The notes below the pieces were generated by a model. That model was not told the DNA's origin. It saw nothing but the letters and a program-made list of their open reading frames with translations, and did not search any database. DNA of 64,000 bases, taken from the NCBI GenBank assembly GCA_000328365.1, contig KB303020.1, positions 303,506 through 367,505 of the forward strand. Direction: 5' to 3'. The DNA comes from Capitella teleta. Taxonomy: Eukaryota > Annelida > Polychaeta > Capitellidae. The translations under genes and the position numbers were made by a program. Positions 1-13,102 of this stretch are shown here, in pieces (position 1 is the first letter of the stretch; each line of letters opens with the position of its first letter).

Positions 1-3000
1 CCCCCCCCCACAGAAAACAAAAATACACGTATTAAATGAAATAAAATAAAAAATGGTCCACTTAAATCATTAATCCAATTACGCACCTGCACCCAATGCA
101 GGCAGAATGATCTGTACACCAAATAAAATTAATGGCAAACATTTTTCACCTTAATTTACGCAGACAAACAACGGCGTGTGAGTTGTGACCTTACAACAGA
201 CGATACATCGTTCACTTCGATATCACAATTAGGCAACATCTGTGTCTGCCCACTGAACTCAACAGGACGTGTGTTGATTGATACCCCTTCACACTCGAAT
301 GAATAAAACATAGAAGGTTTGTGGTGCTTAGACCCATGCAAGGGTGTAGCCATTCTGAAGCCCTGATCGTTTCAATTTTAATGACTGTCAAAAATTCAGT
401 CAAGAACAACAAGCTGGTATGCCATCAAACACCTTTGAATCGAAGGTCGTGGCTGCATGATTCGTGGGATCGTTTAATATCGCAGACAGTTGAATCGAAC
501 ACAAAATGAGCATAAAATTTATTGTAATCACCCTCTCATGGGGGAAACACCTCGCAAAAATCAACACACAACTCTCTTCTGGCTTTTATGCACTAACCAA
601 AACAAAAGGGAGGAATTGTTTAATGACTCCAGAAGTCATTAATCAATTCTCTTCCTAAAAAATCCATGCACACAATATTCAACAGAGCAGCGCAACCTTA
701 AATGGAGTTTTATTTCTCAAAGAAACACACAAATATGTACTTATAAAAAAACTCGACAAATATAGATATCAAAATTCCAATTTTGACCAAAAATACTCAA
801 AACATTGTTTTGCGGCATGGACCCAATAATACTATACACTCTACAGTGCCAAAAAACATCAGAGAAAATCGCACACCAGACACAAGACACACATAAAACA
901 GTATAAGCAACATCTACTCACGCTCATTAATTTTGATATGTGATTTGCTTTTTTTTTTTTTTTTTTTTTTTTTTTTTCTTCTTCTTCTTCTTTGGGTAGT
1001 ATAGAGTAACTTATGGGCGTTTAAGTTTTCAGTCTAGGGTTACTGACCCTGGATGACTTGGACTATAACTATTGATTTGCACAGTGCACCGTACGATATA
1101 TGTTTGATTTCACTTGCTGGCCATACAAATATATCTCATTTGTTTTATTTGCATTCACGCCAATTCACGCACGGAGATCAACTAATACAATGAATATCTA
1201 ATGATCAACGAAGCTTCTTTCGTGTGACCTGGAATCCTTGTAAGTCAAACATGCATGCAGACACACCCCCCTCTCACAAACCTCACCACTCTCAACCACA
1301 ACACCAACACATGTACATGTATACTATATATATATATATATATATATCACATAATTATACTGTTTATCTTAGACTACTATATATCTCTTTGTTGATTTGC
1401 TTAAATATGCCACATCTCGGTTTCATGGGATGCTAGCTGTGGTTGACACTCAGATGATCAGAACAGGACCTCACGATTCTGTTGCTCAGGCGGATCCCGC
1501 ATATCATCGCATTCTGACTCTAAATGATCATGAATCCTCTCTGCATTAAACAAAGGGATGCACAATAAAGAGAACAAACTACATGTCATATATGTTCACT
1601 ACATTCACCAACCATGTCAGGTCACACTGGTGCAGTGACAGCTGCGAAGGGGAACTTCTTGATTGATTCTCGGTGACTGACACTATATAATTATTATCAC
1701 ACTACAACGGTTATAAAATTTTACCTTACCCGTAAAAGAGCATTTTAAAAATAACCAGTAAGCATGTAATAATCAGTGATCGCTGCTAATCTTGAGTAAT
1801 AGAATGACGAATGTATTGAATTTGGATTTTAGGTTCAGGCTATTGAAATTGCAATCACTAAAAGAAAGAGAAAGAAAGGACCTTTTGAATGATTCAAAGA
1901 GTGGGATTTGTGCTATAGATAATTACCATTTGTATTCTTTTTCAGGTAAAGGACATTGGTCAGTGATGAATAATAGCATAAATTAAAAAAATATATATAT
2001 ATTAAAATATCAATAGCTCAAACTCAAGGAAGGGGAAATCTTTCGCGGTCAGTGTTATAAAGTATATTATAAAATATTCACTATATTGGAAATATTTGCC
2101 GATATAGAGCAAAACATGTTGATATGGACGGATATCGGCACGCTTTCCTCCATAATACACAGGCTGGTCGTTTCTGATTAATGGGTCAAAAGTAATACTT
2201 GTATATGAGGATTTTTATATCACTCGCAGTGAACAATTTAATTGCGCAGTTGGTGGACAGTGATGATATCATGATACGCATGCGTACTTGGTGTTGATGC
2301 CACTACGTACACAGATGACAGCAAACAATGCCGTCCATATGCGTTTAAAGAGGTTATACACAAGTGCCATTTTAGTGTGATGACACGAAACGAAGCACTG
2401 TATGGATGAGTAAAAAATTCGAAATTCCTGTTTTAGCATTAACCACACGGATGGTAAACGCTCGGTTTGGATGCAAGCGAGCGAAGAGGGCAGAGACAAC
2501 ACCGTGGAAGCAGACACTTCTATCGCCAAGTCACGTTCTCATAAAGCCCTCAGAGTCAACCAGGTGCACTCCTACACTGCATCGACTGCAGACGCCGCAC
2601 ATAAACAACAGATCGATGCGAAACAACACAAAACCAACCGTCGATATCCAGGATTGACAAAAAACACCTTATGAGGTCGGATTTGAGGGCACGGTGGACT
2701 CCATTGACACAGTCACCTCGCCGGGGCAAATAAAGACGTCAAGGACCAATATTTCGATCAACAGAAAGGGGGGGGAGCAATAAAGGTCATCGATTTCGAA
2801 ACCATGCGCACTGCTTATTGGATGTATTAGGTTTCTAGAATTGCGAATCATAACCCATTCGGAGGGTAATAATTTCCTAACTACAAACCCTTTCTCTTAT
2901 GCTAATTTCAATTTTTATAGGTTATTCTTCGTTTTATTCGGTACAATAAATCATTCTGTTTGTGTGCTTAACCCGTACATCTGCTCGCAAATACCATACT

Positions 3001-4464
3001 AATTGTTATTCATCAAGTTGGTGTATAAATAAAATATTGGCCAAGGCAATTTTACTTGGGTGCGTCGAGAGCACTCGGGGGAATCAGGCCTTGTGACATT
3101 CAAACCCTGTGACCTCGGGTTCACGGCCGAAAGGGTGTAATAAGAAGAACCCAAGCAAAGCATCAAATTTACAGCAGCCAACTCCTTCGCCAATGACCAA
3201 GAGTTGGCACATGGCCAAGTGTTTGTGAAAACGCCATTCTGATTGAATATATTTGGGCTAAAATTTAAGTCGATGGCTCTTTCATCCTTTTCCACCCAAA
3301 TATTTTGTTATTAACGCAGATGTTTTTGACGTAGGTCAAAAATCAACGATTGTCATCTTGGAATACATTGCTTTTGAGTTGACCACAGTTACATTGTAAT
3401 GGACTAGAGCACTTACGACATTACTTATGATTCATCATGCCTCGTGCATCTATGTGGTTCATAACAGCTATAATAATTGTATGAGTGAGAAAATGTGCAA
3501 TTACAATTTAATAGCGAAAATGATAATGTATTTAGTGCTATTTACTATGAACAAGTTTGTTCGATTTGCTAATCGTTATCATTATTTTTGCTGCTTCAAT
3601 AAAGATACATAAGATTATATACTCGTACATGCACAAATGCAGATCTTGCGGCTTATGTAACATTCACGTTTAATTACATACATGTACATAAGCGAGTTCT
3701 TCAAATGAAACTGTAGATCAAGTAGTAGTCATTAGTAGATCAAGTGGGATTCAGGATGCTCCAAATCAAAGTCAAAAATACAATAAATGCAAAACTTTGT
3801 TATGTTTGAGTCCTGACAAAAACAAATCCATTTTAAGGACACGAATCAATTAACCAACAGCGTGCAACAACAGAACGTTTTTGGCCTTCGTCCATCATTC
3901 AATATGCATGCAGTTCAGATCAAATTATTGGTTCGTGTTTACTTTCCTTGTGAATGAAATGATAAGTAAATTGGCTGGTAATTTCGATGTTTCATAAGTG
4001 TAGTTGAGACGACGACATTGATTGAGATTGCATCAGGCAAAACTGAAGTATATATGTTTACCAGAAGTATAGATATAGCTAGACTCACAATCGAATTCAA
4101 TGCCTTTTATATACTGCATCGCACCCGACAATTAGTTCGAATCTATGCCAAGGTCCAAGGGATTCCTTTATTGTGGTTGATGCGTTTACAGTTTGCCCAG
4201 GGGTCAAACTATGGTATGACAAACTGTAGGTTGTCTATAGATATATGGACAGGGGAAGAGGTCATGCGGACAATTGGTCAGCAGTATTGCTCTATATACA
4301 CGAGTGACAATTATATTGCACTGCAAAACATCATTGTGGTCAAATATACATAATATTGCTTCCAGTCCCTGGTTGGCGGAGTTGTCCCTTAAATAGACCA
4401 CTACCAGTCAAATTGAAGGTCTATGCATACTTCATAGAAAAAAATGTCCGTGTGATATCGGTTC

Positions 4465-4502
<38 letters not shown>

Positions 4503-6287
4503 CCCTTTCGAATTGACCTATCCACATTTAATCGATTGCATTTAACAATATAAACAGGCAGGTTTGGTCGATAGAATACGAGCTGTATGTACATGTACTT
4601 CTATGCATGGACAATTGAAAAAACTACGATGAAAACAAACACAAATACTTTAAGGACGAGAATGTCAAATTAAACGTTAATATTTAATGTGCAAAACGTA
4701 TACTCAAAACTGGATAAAAGAAGGAAAAAATATTGGCACGCACCGATTACACAATGCAGCATAGTACATTTACCCTCACGCTAAATATGAAAACAAACGA
4801 GCAATAGATACATGTAGTATATATCATTATGCCTCGTGTCGTGAGAAATTACCTGATACGTACATCGGAAAGGTGTCCCATTAATTGAGTTATTCACCTT
4901 CATTCTCGACACGTGTGTTTTCCTCAGATACGATTAGGACCAACTCCCATAAATAAGTAGAAAAGGGATACCTTAATTGAACAGTATCCGAAATCCAAAA
5001 CGAGATGTGGTCACAGAGGTGTTGAGAGTTGTCAAGTCATCTGGACTGTGACTCTTAATGGAAGGCCTCCAGGTTAATATATGCATAGCAGAGCATAGGG
5101 TATGTTTCATTTAAAGAACTTGTGCAGGCCACTGGCATACTCGTAAGTATTTTGAGGTGAAGAAATAAATTAAGTAGCAAGCAGTGGCACATCCACTCGA
5201 AAAGGAGTGTTAAAAAGATCTCAGGGTTGAATATTGATTAAATTACGTTGGATAATCGACCCATATATTCTATTTAACAACGAGACACGAATTAAAGGTC
5301 ACCTGTGATATGATACGGATATGTTTACTGAGCGCCAAATCCATGTCTCGCGGCTTTTAAGCAAGTTGCATAATATTAATATGACTAAAGATGACAATGA
5401 ACGTCCACAGTTCTGTTCGTGACCTTTGACCTTCCGGTTAAATTTGCAACGCCTTTTTCTCACCATTCCATTTTATGATCTGAGTAATGAAAACTATGTA
5501 AAAGTTTAAACGTAGAATGAATTCAACCCAGAAAGATAACATCAAAGATGCATTCGACATTTTAATTGGAGCAAGGTTTCCTAGTAATACGTTGGTAAAA
5601 GCAACCAAGTAAATGATAACCTGATACACGTATTTATAAATGCACGATTTTTATCCCAATTCTCACCTCCCAGACATCTTGGCATCGGCAGCCCTTTATT
5701 ACTAAATAGAAGACACACCCAACTCAATACGGGATTCCTGCTTCAGATCGATGCAGGTAAAACTATGATCTGTAATTCTATACGTGTAATTTATATGATT
5801 TACTTCAATTGTATCTTTCTATTCAATTAAACTTATAATTAAGGATAGACCTATGCCTCTATGTGCAATAAATGTACTCGCGTACTCGTATCAACTGTAG
5901 AATCAGTAATTATTTTACTAAACATCATTTGACACCATGGTAAATGAGAACTAGAAAATATATCCACACCAATTCAACTCCGAAGGTATATAAAAGAGTA
6001 AATAAAAAATACAACGAGAAGAAGGATTTGAGTTATTAAGAATGAACGAACTTTGCGAGATTACGAGTGACCGCCCTCTTGTCCACGACAAAATATAGTT
6101 CCAAAATATCTTTAGTGAATCCTCAGATCTTATAATAATCGAAGGCGAGTGAATTTGCTAAAAATCAAATGGATACGACCAATTCAATAGCTCCCGCACG
6201 TAATAGTATTATCACAACGTATATACCATAACATTACAATATTTCGAAGAATGACATCAAAATTAAACTTCCTTAAAGCTGGTTCAG
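1..6287. other. Gene-poor AT-rich stretch
   Basis: No gene supported. It holds a 29-base T run (949-977), a (TA)n tract (about 1326-1349), a 36-base T run (4467-4502) and a small inverted pair TGCCGATAT/ATATCGGCA (about 2098-2140). Open frames are short and low-complexity. Confidence 0.6.
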
Positions 6288-6408
6288 CTCCATCGAGGCT
6301 GATGTCAGTGCCATAATAGATTTGTTGGGAATGCGGGAGGGCACAGTTACGGGCCCGCTGGATGCAGCAGAAGCTGAAGCTCTGTTGTCCTTTATTTGTA
6401 CATATTAA
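6288..6408 (+). CDS. Possible terminal exon, unrecognised
   Basis: After an acceptor-like GGTTCAG the frame reads SSIEADVSAIIDLLGMREGT and then VTGPLDAAEAEALLSFICTY before a stop at 6406-6408. It is more GC-rich and more amino-acid-like than its surroundings. An AATAAA follows at 6489-6494. I cannot name it; it could be the last exon of a gene or a relic of one. Confidence 0.3.
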
Positions 6409-7004
6409 TTATCTAATTGTATCTACAATCTTCTTGTTTTGTTTTGTTTTGTTCTGCATACATTACTATGTCTTTTCTTTTGACGTGCAATAAATATATT
6501 ATATTATATAGTTTATAGGGTGGAAAGTACTTTCCACTACTATACTAATCTGGAAAGTACTATTATTTGCAGACATAAAGCTATGCATTTGCATTTAAAT
6601 TCACATGTACATGCAGTACCATTTCCATATATGAAGACTAACTGATCGGATGAATGAGCAAAATGTGAAAGCCGTGACAGCCATTTGCCATTTCTTTCAT
6701 TGAGTGAGATTGCGAAATTTATGCTCTTTAATCGGGGTGCACACCCAGGTTCAATTCAAGTCGCTCTTTGCTATTTTTGGTTTAACGAGCTTTGCGAATG
6801 GCCTGAGAGCACAACAAGGCGACTTCTTAGGGAGGAGAGGGGGGGGGGTGTGAAGCACCTGACATTCTTTCAATAGTATGCTATCCGTCCTTGGAGTCTC
6901 TCATATTTGCATTGGAATCCCATTTTATAATGACCTAACTTGCATATTTTTTTACTTTTTTTTTTTCAGTTCTTCTCTCTTGTTAATGATTGAAAAATAT
7001 TTTA

Positions 7005-7330
7005 TTATGCGGAGAGGTCTAGAAGCACTAACAACACTGCATCCCTCTCGCCGAGGGCGCACAGGATGTCGTTCTGGATGCAGAGGAGTACAGTTTCTGT
7101 GCTATGCCCCGCTCTGTACGCAAACTGCATGAGTTCCAGTAGTGAATTTTCTTGAAGGCAGTGGATCAGTTGCTTTGCCACAGTTTTTTTATCACTTTTG
7201 ACACAAATGGAAGGTTCGACACTGGCCGGTAGTTTTTTAACTGATCGCGGTCGAGCGACGACTTCTTCGGAAACGGCCGGACAATGGCTCGAAGCCGCGA
7301 ATAAAAACAAGACATCAAGGGAACTCCGAC
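7005..7330 (-). mobile_element. CR1-like LINE reverse transcriptase fragment
   Basis: The minus strand carries a piece of non-LTR reverse transcriptase: DQLKNYRPVSNLPFVSKVIK, then in another frame AKQLIHCLQENSLLELMQFA, YRAGHSTETVLLCIQNDI and LLVLLDLSA, where similarity stops just before the catalytic FD. These blocks are typical of CR1/L2-type elements. Both ends are truncated and one frame change lies between the two blocks. Confidence 0.8.
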
Positions 7331-7502
7331 CATGGGTAAATCTATATGAGATGCTAGAATGTACTTATTGGACATAAATGGTGGTACTGAAGGACACGTA
7401 TCAAAGTAAAGTGAGACAATAAAGGCTAGCGTAAGTTTAAATTCGTGATAATTGTTGTACAAAGGATACATTAACAAAATGTTTAAAAGAAAGTTGTCAG
7501 AC

Positions 7503-7556
7503 ATGGGATTTGAACCTCAGAGTTTCTGGTAGACCACATTTCCGCTACTCCACAAA
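7503..7556 (-). repeat. tRNA-like SINE head
   Basis: Reading the minus strand: an A-box-like TGTGGAGTAGCGG followed by a perfect B box, GGTTCAAATCC, about 40 bases on. It does not fold as a full tRNA, so a tRNA-derived SINE start is the likelier reading. Confidence 0.5.
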
Positions 7557-7684
7557 GTTAATGCAGGTGGCTATATCAAAACATATATAAAGACAGAAAG
7601 TTACATGGTAGTCAAGTTGATGGTGTTTTTAATGAGCATAACTCTTGAACCAAATGTGTGATTGGAGTCCATGAGCATATTTGT

Positions 7685-7707
7685 ACCAGGACCAGGACCA
7701 CGACCAG

Positions 7708-7770
<63 letters not shown>
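7685..7770 (+). repeat. Hexanucleotide microsatellite (ACCACG)n
   Basis: About 14 copies of ACCACG, with ACCAGG variants at the left end. Its reverse strand produces a meaningless poly-Val frame. Confidence 0.95.
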
Positions 7771-8018
7771 AAGAGTAAGTAAGTGTAAGTTTATGTGAGG
7801 GTGAAGGGTCATTATAAGTGAGAGTGTAATGTAAGGTAAAACGTAATGTAATGTTATAAAATGTGAGATGTAATTGAAATGGTTTAGCAATGGAATTTTT
7901 ACTTTACTTGCAATTTATATAATATTTGCATGTATATACTATAATTTTGAATGTGAATGTTAACATTCTCAAATGCAAAGTATTAAATGGGATTTAAATG
8001 GAGAAGAAGAAAAAAACT

Positions 8019-8082
8019 TGGTGCGAATCGCACCTGAATGCCCACTTGCTAGTTCACGACTCTACCACTGAGCCATGGAGTC
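8019..8082 (-). repeat. tRNA-like SINE head
   Basis: The minus strand has TGGCTCAGTGGTAGAG, a textbook A box, and GGTGCGATTCGCACC in the B-box place. The acceptor stem does not pair, so this is tRNA-derived rather than a working tRNA gene. The downstream stretch to about 8.95 kb has TGACCTTGACCTT twice and may be the same repeat. Confidence 0.5.
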
Positions 8083-9837
8083 ATATCCTGGTAGTGGCTG
8101 CTGTTCAAGGTTTTTTTAGCAGTTAACATAACTAATTATTGTCATGTAACTCATTAACTGCTGGTGACAGCCAAAAATTTGCGGGTATCAAAATTTTAGA
8201 TCACATTTGTACGCATCTAAAGGTGAAAAGTTACCGAACTGTGATTAGTTGAAAATTAAAAATCCTAATTAGACAACGGGACTTGTGCCACACTATAAAG
8301 CATGGTATCTTAGCTTTGCTAATCCCGATTTTCGTAGTTTTATGACAATTACTTACAAAGCTACATTCCCACTAAGGAGCAACATTCAACAGGCGACCGT
8401 GACCTTGACCTTGACGTGACATACCCGAAAAAATTGGTGAAGCAGGATAACATGATGTCTCTGACATTTGGCAAACAAAAATTCCCCAAAAGGTAATTAA
8501 CTGTTAATTAATGAGTGATTAACTCACCTCTGTAATTAATAATCTTACACACTAGGATCATACAAAACTTATGCCCATTGTTATCGTGCATTGAATGGTG
8601 AAAACTTTACTGAAAACCGAGCTGTATTCACGTAGTTATGAGCATGAGTAGATTTTCACCAAAGTGTGACCGACCTTGACCTTCATCTAATTGGATTAAA
8701 ACTTCTTTCAGACCTGTGTCTGTATTAAATGCACAAAGTGGCGAAGTTTCAAAGCTCTAGGTGTACAAACACCAACGTACTGGTGAAGAAAGAAAAGTGC
8801 GGGCAAACAGACAGACAAACGGAAAAACGGTGAATATTTTTGTTATCGCAAATAACCTTATTTTCGCCTTCTCTCCTGAATTCAGATCAAATTTATTTTC
8901 AGTATATATGCAAGAATGGAATTTTGGCGGCCTAACCTTGAACGCATAGTAATTCCAACGGAGCCGAACTGTGACCATAAGTGCAGTATGTAGATATACG
9001 ACTCGCTAGAGTTTTATGGATTTGCACATGTTTCAGAGTATTAAGTTGTGTGAGAAGAAAAAGGGTTGACCTGTATGCCTAGATATGTATGCATGCCTGT
9101 TTTTGTTGTTGTTGTAGGAAATTATAAATCTTTGACCTTTTTTATGTTGTGTTTTGACCTTTTTTTTATTTCTGTGTTACATTTGTATGTTTGATGGGAG
9201 ATTGAATTTCTCGAAAATAATGATGACGATGATGATGCTTATGTTGATTGTGATATCATTTGGTGTAGTGATTACTGATTAAGGTTTGGACTTCCATTCA
9301 AGAGTATGTTCGATTACCCGACTATCTAATGCACCGCTATATCTGCGCGCACTTTCTACTGTCTCTCGCCTGGAGGGTATTTCTGTGAACATTTCATTCA
9401 AATAGATATCAGCGCCCATTCCTCCTTTAATTCAGGTGAAATTTGAATTCGCTTGTCAACACGGCGATCACCAGAAACACATTTCGCTTTGGTCTGTGCC
9501 CCACAAGGTTGTCAACCGCACGAAAAGAGGCTTTTGAATGTTCTGGCCTAACATTTCAGTCACAATCGGTCACAGCATACATGCTTTATTACGTCATAAC
9601 TGTCTCAAATCAAGTCCAGCGACTCACGTCAGGCAAACATTTTCCCAATGCTTGTCGAGTATTTTATTCGCTTAAATTATTGCAACCCATTGGGTCTCAT
9701 CGGCCTTTTTGGTTGGCATATTGGCGCAACAAGCAAATACGGGTTCCCAATATCGAGAAACACATCAATCTGGAAGGGAGGTAAGGGAGTAAGGGAGGGA
9801 GGGGGGCATGTAAAATTGCTTGAATGAGGTATTGTCA
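8083..9837. other. Repeat-like non-coding stretch
   Basis: TGACCTTGACCTT occurs near 8400 and 8672, and an AACAGACAGACAAACGG motif follows at about 8806, a combination typical of old dispersed repeats in marine invertebrates. No gene is supported. Confidence 0.4.
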
Positions 9838-10035
9838 GACCCCGTTAATCCGCCGTCGTGTAATCCGCCCTTTTCGTAATCCGCCTTAAAATCCCAGGGA
9901 CGAATCGTTTGTAGTGTTAATTGTGTCATGGTATCTGCCCTTTTCGTTAATCCGCACCCAACCACGATTCTCAGGAACAAATCTACACTGCACAATTATA
10001 AATTATATATACATATATATGTAATCCGCCCTTCG
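9838..10035 (+). mobile_element. Pogo/Tigger-like end with subterminal repeats
   Basis: CAGACCCCGTTAATCCGCC resembles a pogo/Tigger terminal repeat, and the word TAATCCGCC recurs at 9846, 9861, 9877 and 10022, with TAATCCGCA at 9949, all in one orientation. The spacer CCCTTTTCG also recurs. No opposite end is found, so this is a solo or broken end. Confidence 0.5.
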
Positions 10036-10440
10036 AAATATCGTAGTGTAAACAAACATAATACAAGACACATCAATTGTCGGCGATTTCTCTCAAGTCA
10101 AGTCAATTAAACAACAAATGGCGTCCTTTCGTCCATTTAACGTTTAAGAAATTGATTAAACAAAGGAATCAAATGCGGGTATCGTCGCCGTGTCGATTTA
10201 TTTAAATCTGCATGGCTGGCTTCAATTTAAAGGGATGGGGAACTAAATTTTAAGTTATGTTCTATTGACTGATAGCACCAATTGATAGCATTCCGTGCCA
10301 AGAACACCCTGCCTGGATGCAAGCGTAAGGAAATAATGCATTCCGAATATCGGGGTTAGCATTGCGCCTATGGGAAAATGGCTTCCATTGCGAAGTATAG
10401 GAGGCAAACGTCAGCTGATGGCTTGGTTTGGCTGATGGCT

Positions 10441-10560
10441 GATTGGTCCCGTTCCCCTCGTGAAGCTATCGATTTCAGCCAATCAGAGCAGAGCATCTTC
10501 GCCATAAAAGGACATCTTTGTTGTTTACGAAACGAAAGCGTCAGTATTGCGCATGCGTGG
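10441..10560 (+). promoter_or_regulatory. Promoter-like cluster: CCAAT boxes, TATA-like box, NRF-1-like site
   Basis: ATTGGTC (about 10443), CCAATCAG (about 10480), CATAAAAGG (about 10503) and TGCGCATGCGT (10548-10558) occur in order within 120 bases of higher GC. About 35 bases on, GATGAGAAACGTG is followed by a GTAGGT donor-like word. I find no convincing gene downstream, so this may be an orphan promoter or part of a repeat. Confidence 0.3.
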
Positions 10561-11390
10561 TGCACTCTGGCTGACCTTTTTACTGTTTCAGGATGAGAAA
10601 CGTGGTAGGTGTCCTAGAAAATCGCTTGTTAAAATAAGAAAAATAGCGAAAAATATTTTTTTTTGCGCCTGACTGGTGGCAAAATGATTATTCTATCTAT
10701 TTTTGAAAAGAAAAGAAAAAAATATCAAGGGGTTTAGTCGCAGGACACGCTGATATGACGAGACCCATTGTAAAAGATGGGGAACTCGGTGTTTCATCAC
10801 AGCGACTGACGTCACGCCTAATTAGCATTATATCTCCCGCGAAATCGTTAGCGATGATATTCCTTGTGTGGGCCAGGCATAAGAATCATCTTTGGTGCAT
10901 CAAATAACGACTCAAAGTCCATTTGCAACCAGTTCTCCCTCCCTTTAATTGGTCGCTCAGATAGGCGATGTTCAGGAGCAGAACGAACGACCGGAATTAT
11001 GAGTGGAGATCCTGGAATCGAGTGGAGAAGCGAGAGGAATTGAAACTGGGAGAGTTGGAGCTTCTACACGTACACGGGGATAAAATGAGAGCCCACAACG
11101 ACCATCCTTCAGTTAATTGTCTATACATTGCCCACTTCATTTGATCGGGTTTTTTTTTCTACGACCTGCTTGTAACCTAATGGTACATGTCACTATATGG
11201 TATCGCTAGAAATCCTGTATCGAAATCATCTACTAGTATTTTATTCTATTTCGAATGCACAGAACTATTCAAAATAAGTCAATCAGTCTGCACAACCATG
11301 CTCGTACGCTCAAAATACAAGTTTTGGTGGTTCTCCACGCAGGAGGTAACTACACAGGAGTGGCAGCCACGCAAATCTGCATATCATCAG

Positions 11391-11427
<37 letters not shown>

Positions 11428-11739
11428 TAAAGTATTAGTATACCAGCTGGGAGGTGTCTGATTATATTTTTGAAATTTGAGGACACCAGGGTATCGCAGA
11501 ATGTCTATGAGAAATGATTCAAGTACATTATACATGTACACATGTAACGATGAACTTCATTCATCATTCGTTTTTACTTATCTATTTCGCTTCTCATGAT
11601 TCAAGCATCACTATTTTGAACTGAGTGTTTCACATCTCATTGGATTGATAACTTATTATAAGCCTATTCCCTTCTGCTCTCTTTGCACGTCAATAACCTC
11701 GATTCAGTCCTGCATTACATGAGGGGTGCCAAAATTCCG
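10561..11739. other. Non-coding stretch
   Basis: I see no gene. A 35-base A run lies at 11391-11425, and a patch with GACGTCACG and CTCCCGCGAAATCG at 10.8-10.87 kb. Confidence 0.4.
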
Positions 11740-12650
11740 GGAAATTAAGTCTTCCCCAAACCAACGACAAATCTCAGCCCACGACCCATGCAAATCGTCG
11801 GGTTGGACCTGATGACCTTCAAAGAACGACCGGCAGTCGTAACTCTGGATTACTACTCTGGCTGTATCACACACGCCTTCAGAGACCACCGTAGCAGTCA
11901 TCCGGGCCTGGCATTGCATCTGCAAGTAATTTGGCTTCACGAACCGCCTGCTATCGGACAGCGGGCCAAGCTTGAAGTTGGATGTATTTGGTTTGTTCTG
12001 CAAACAGCTAGACATCCAGCATGGCACCCCTAGTCCTTACTACCACAACGGCAATGGGAGAGTTGAGCGAGCTATTCACACAGTCAAGCAGATTGCCCAG
12101 GTAGACTGCCGCCGGTGACGACATCGAAATGACTCAAGCAATGATTTCTTGTCAATGTTATCATGATACACCAGTCGACGATCAACTACCAAGTCCTGCA
12201 CAATTACTCTTTAATTGTAGAAAAAACACACAGCTGTATAAGCTTTGCTGACCCTACCTCCACACCATGAGGAAAAAAAGTAAGACTAGCAGAACACAGA
12301 TCAGCTCACCACCAGCCCACATAAAAATTCAAGATCGACCACCCAACTACATGTACAAGGAGAAGCAGCCAATCACCGATGACAATTCAAATGAATGGCT
12401 CCCTGGAACGATTCCGCATCCGGATTCTTGGATCTTGATAACTCCTCAAGAGGATAATGCAGCCTTCCGACACAACGCTGTCCTTATCAAGATGGCAAAT
12501 GCTAATAAATTAGAGTGGGTGTACCCATCAGCACTTAATAGTCGCTCATGTTTAAGGTTCACCCATTATAAAGGCAAAAACTTGGTCCGAATTTCGCCAT
12601 CAAAATGGCGCTTAAATTTTATCCAGGGCTATTCTGGTGATGATTGAAGA
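11740..12650 (+). mobile_element. Ty3/gypsy-type LTR retrotransposon fossil (integrase part of pol)
   Basis: An old, broken fragment of a Ty3/gypsy-family element. The integrase core is recognisable from a short match (PYYHNGNGRVERA), followed by the downstream pol C-terminal region. No LTRs, gag, protease or reverse transcriptase are seen. It is interrupted by several breaks and looks old. Confidence 0.65.
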
Positions 12651-13102
12651 ATACTTTCATGAATACTCAGTATAAAATCAAGCCAAAACTCTCAATTACC
12701 AGTATAGTCGTGTAACAGAATTGCAAACTTTCTTAGTCCGATTGAGCAGGCACCAGGCGTTGCTTCCACATGATTAGTAAATCTAATAATAATACACATA
12801 TATCATACATGCATACGGGACACAATGTCATGATTAATGACGTTGTAGTTCATTGAGCGTTGCTGCCGCGGCATGGATTTGTCAGATGAATGAAGCCAAT
12901 ATAAACACATTCAGTCGCCAATATTGAATTATGCCATCAATCTGTCTGGACTACTTTTGAATGTTGATATTGGTGCTACTACAATTCGTGTCCATTGAAG
13001 TATAAAGGAGTAACTAGAATGTCTATGTAATGTTAAAGCGCTTATTCGTGATAGTTGGGAATTTAAGGGCTTCATATAACATATAAAACACCAGTACATA
13101 TA

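Noticed and set aside
7685-7770. Possible CRISPR-like array
   Set aside because: The repeat is a continuous six-base microsatellite with no spacers, in an animal genome.
7612-7890. A poly-Val open frame on the minus strand
   Set aside because: It is produced by the ACCACG hexamer microsatellite.
8019-8082. A working tRNA gene
   Set aside because: A and B boxes are good but the acceptor stem does not pair; the same holds for the other tRNA-like heads.
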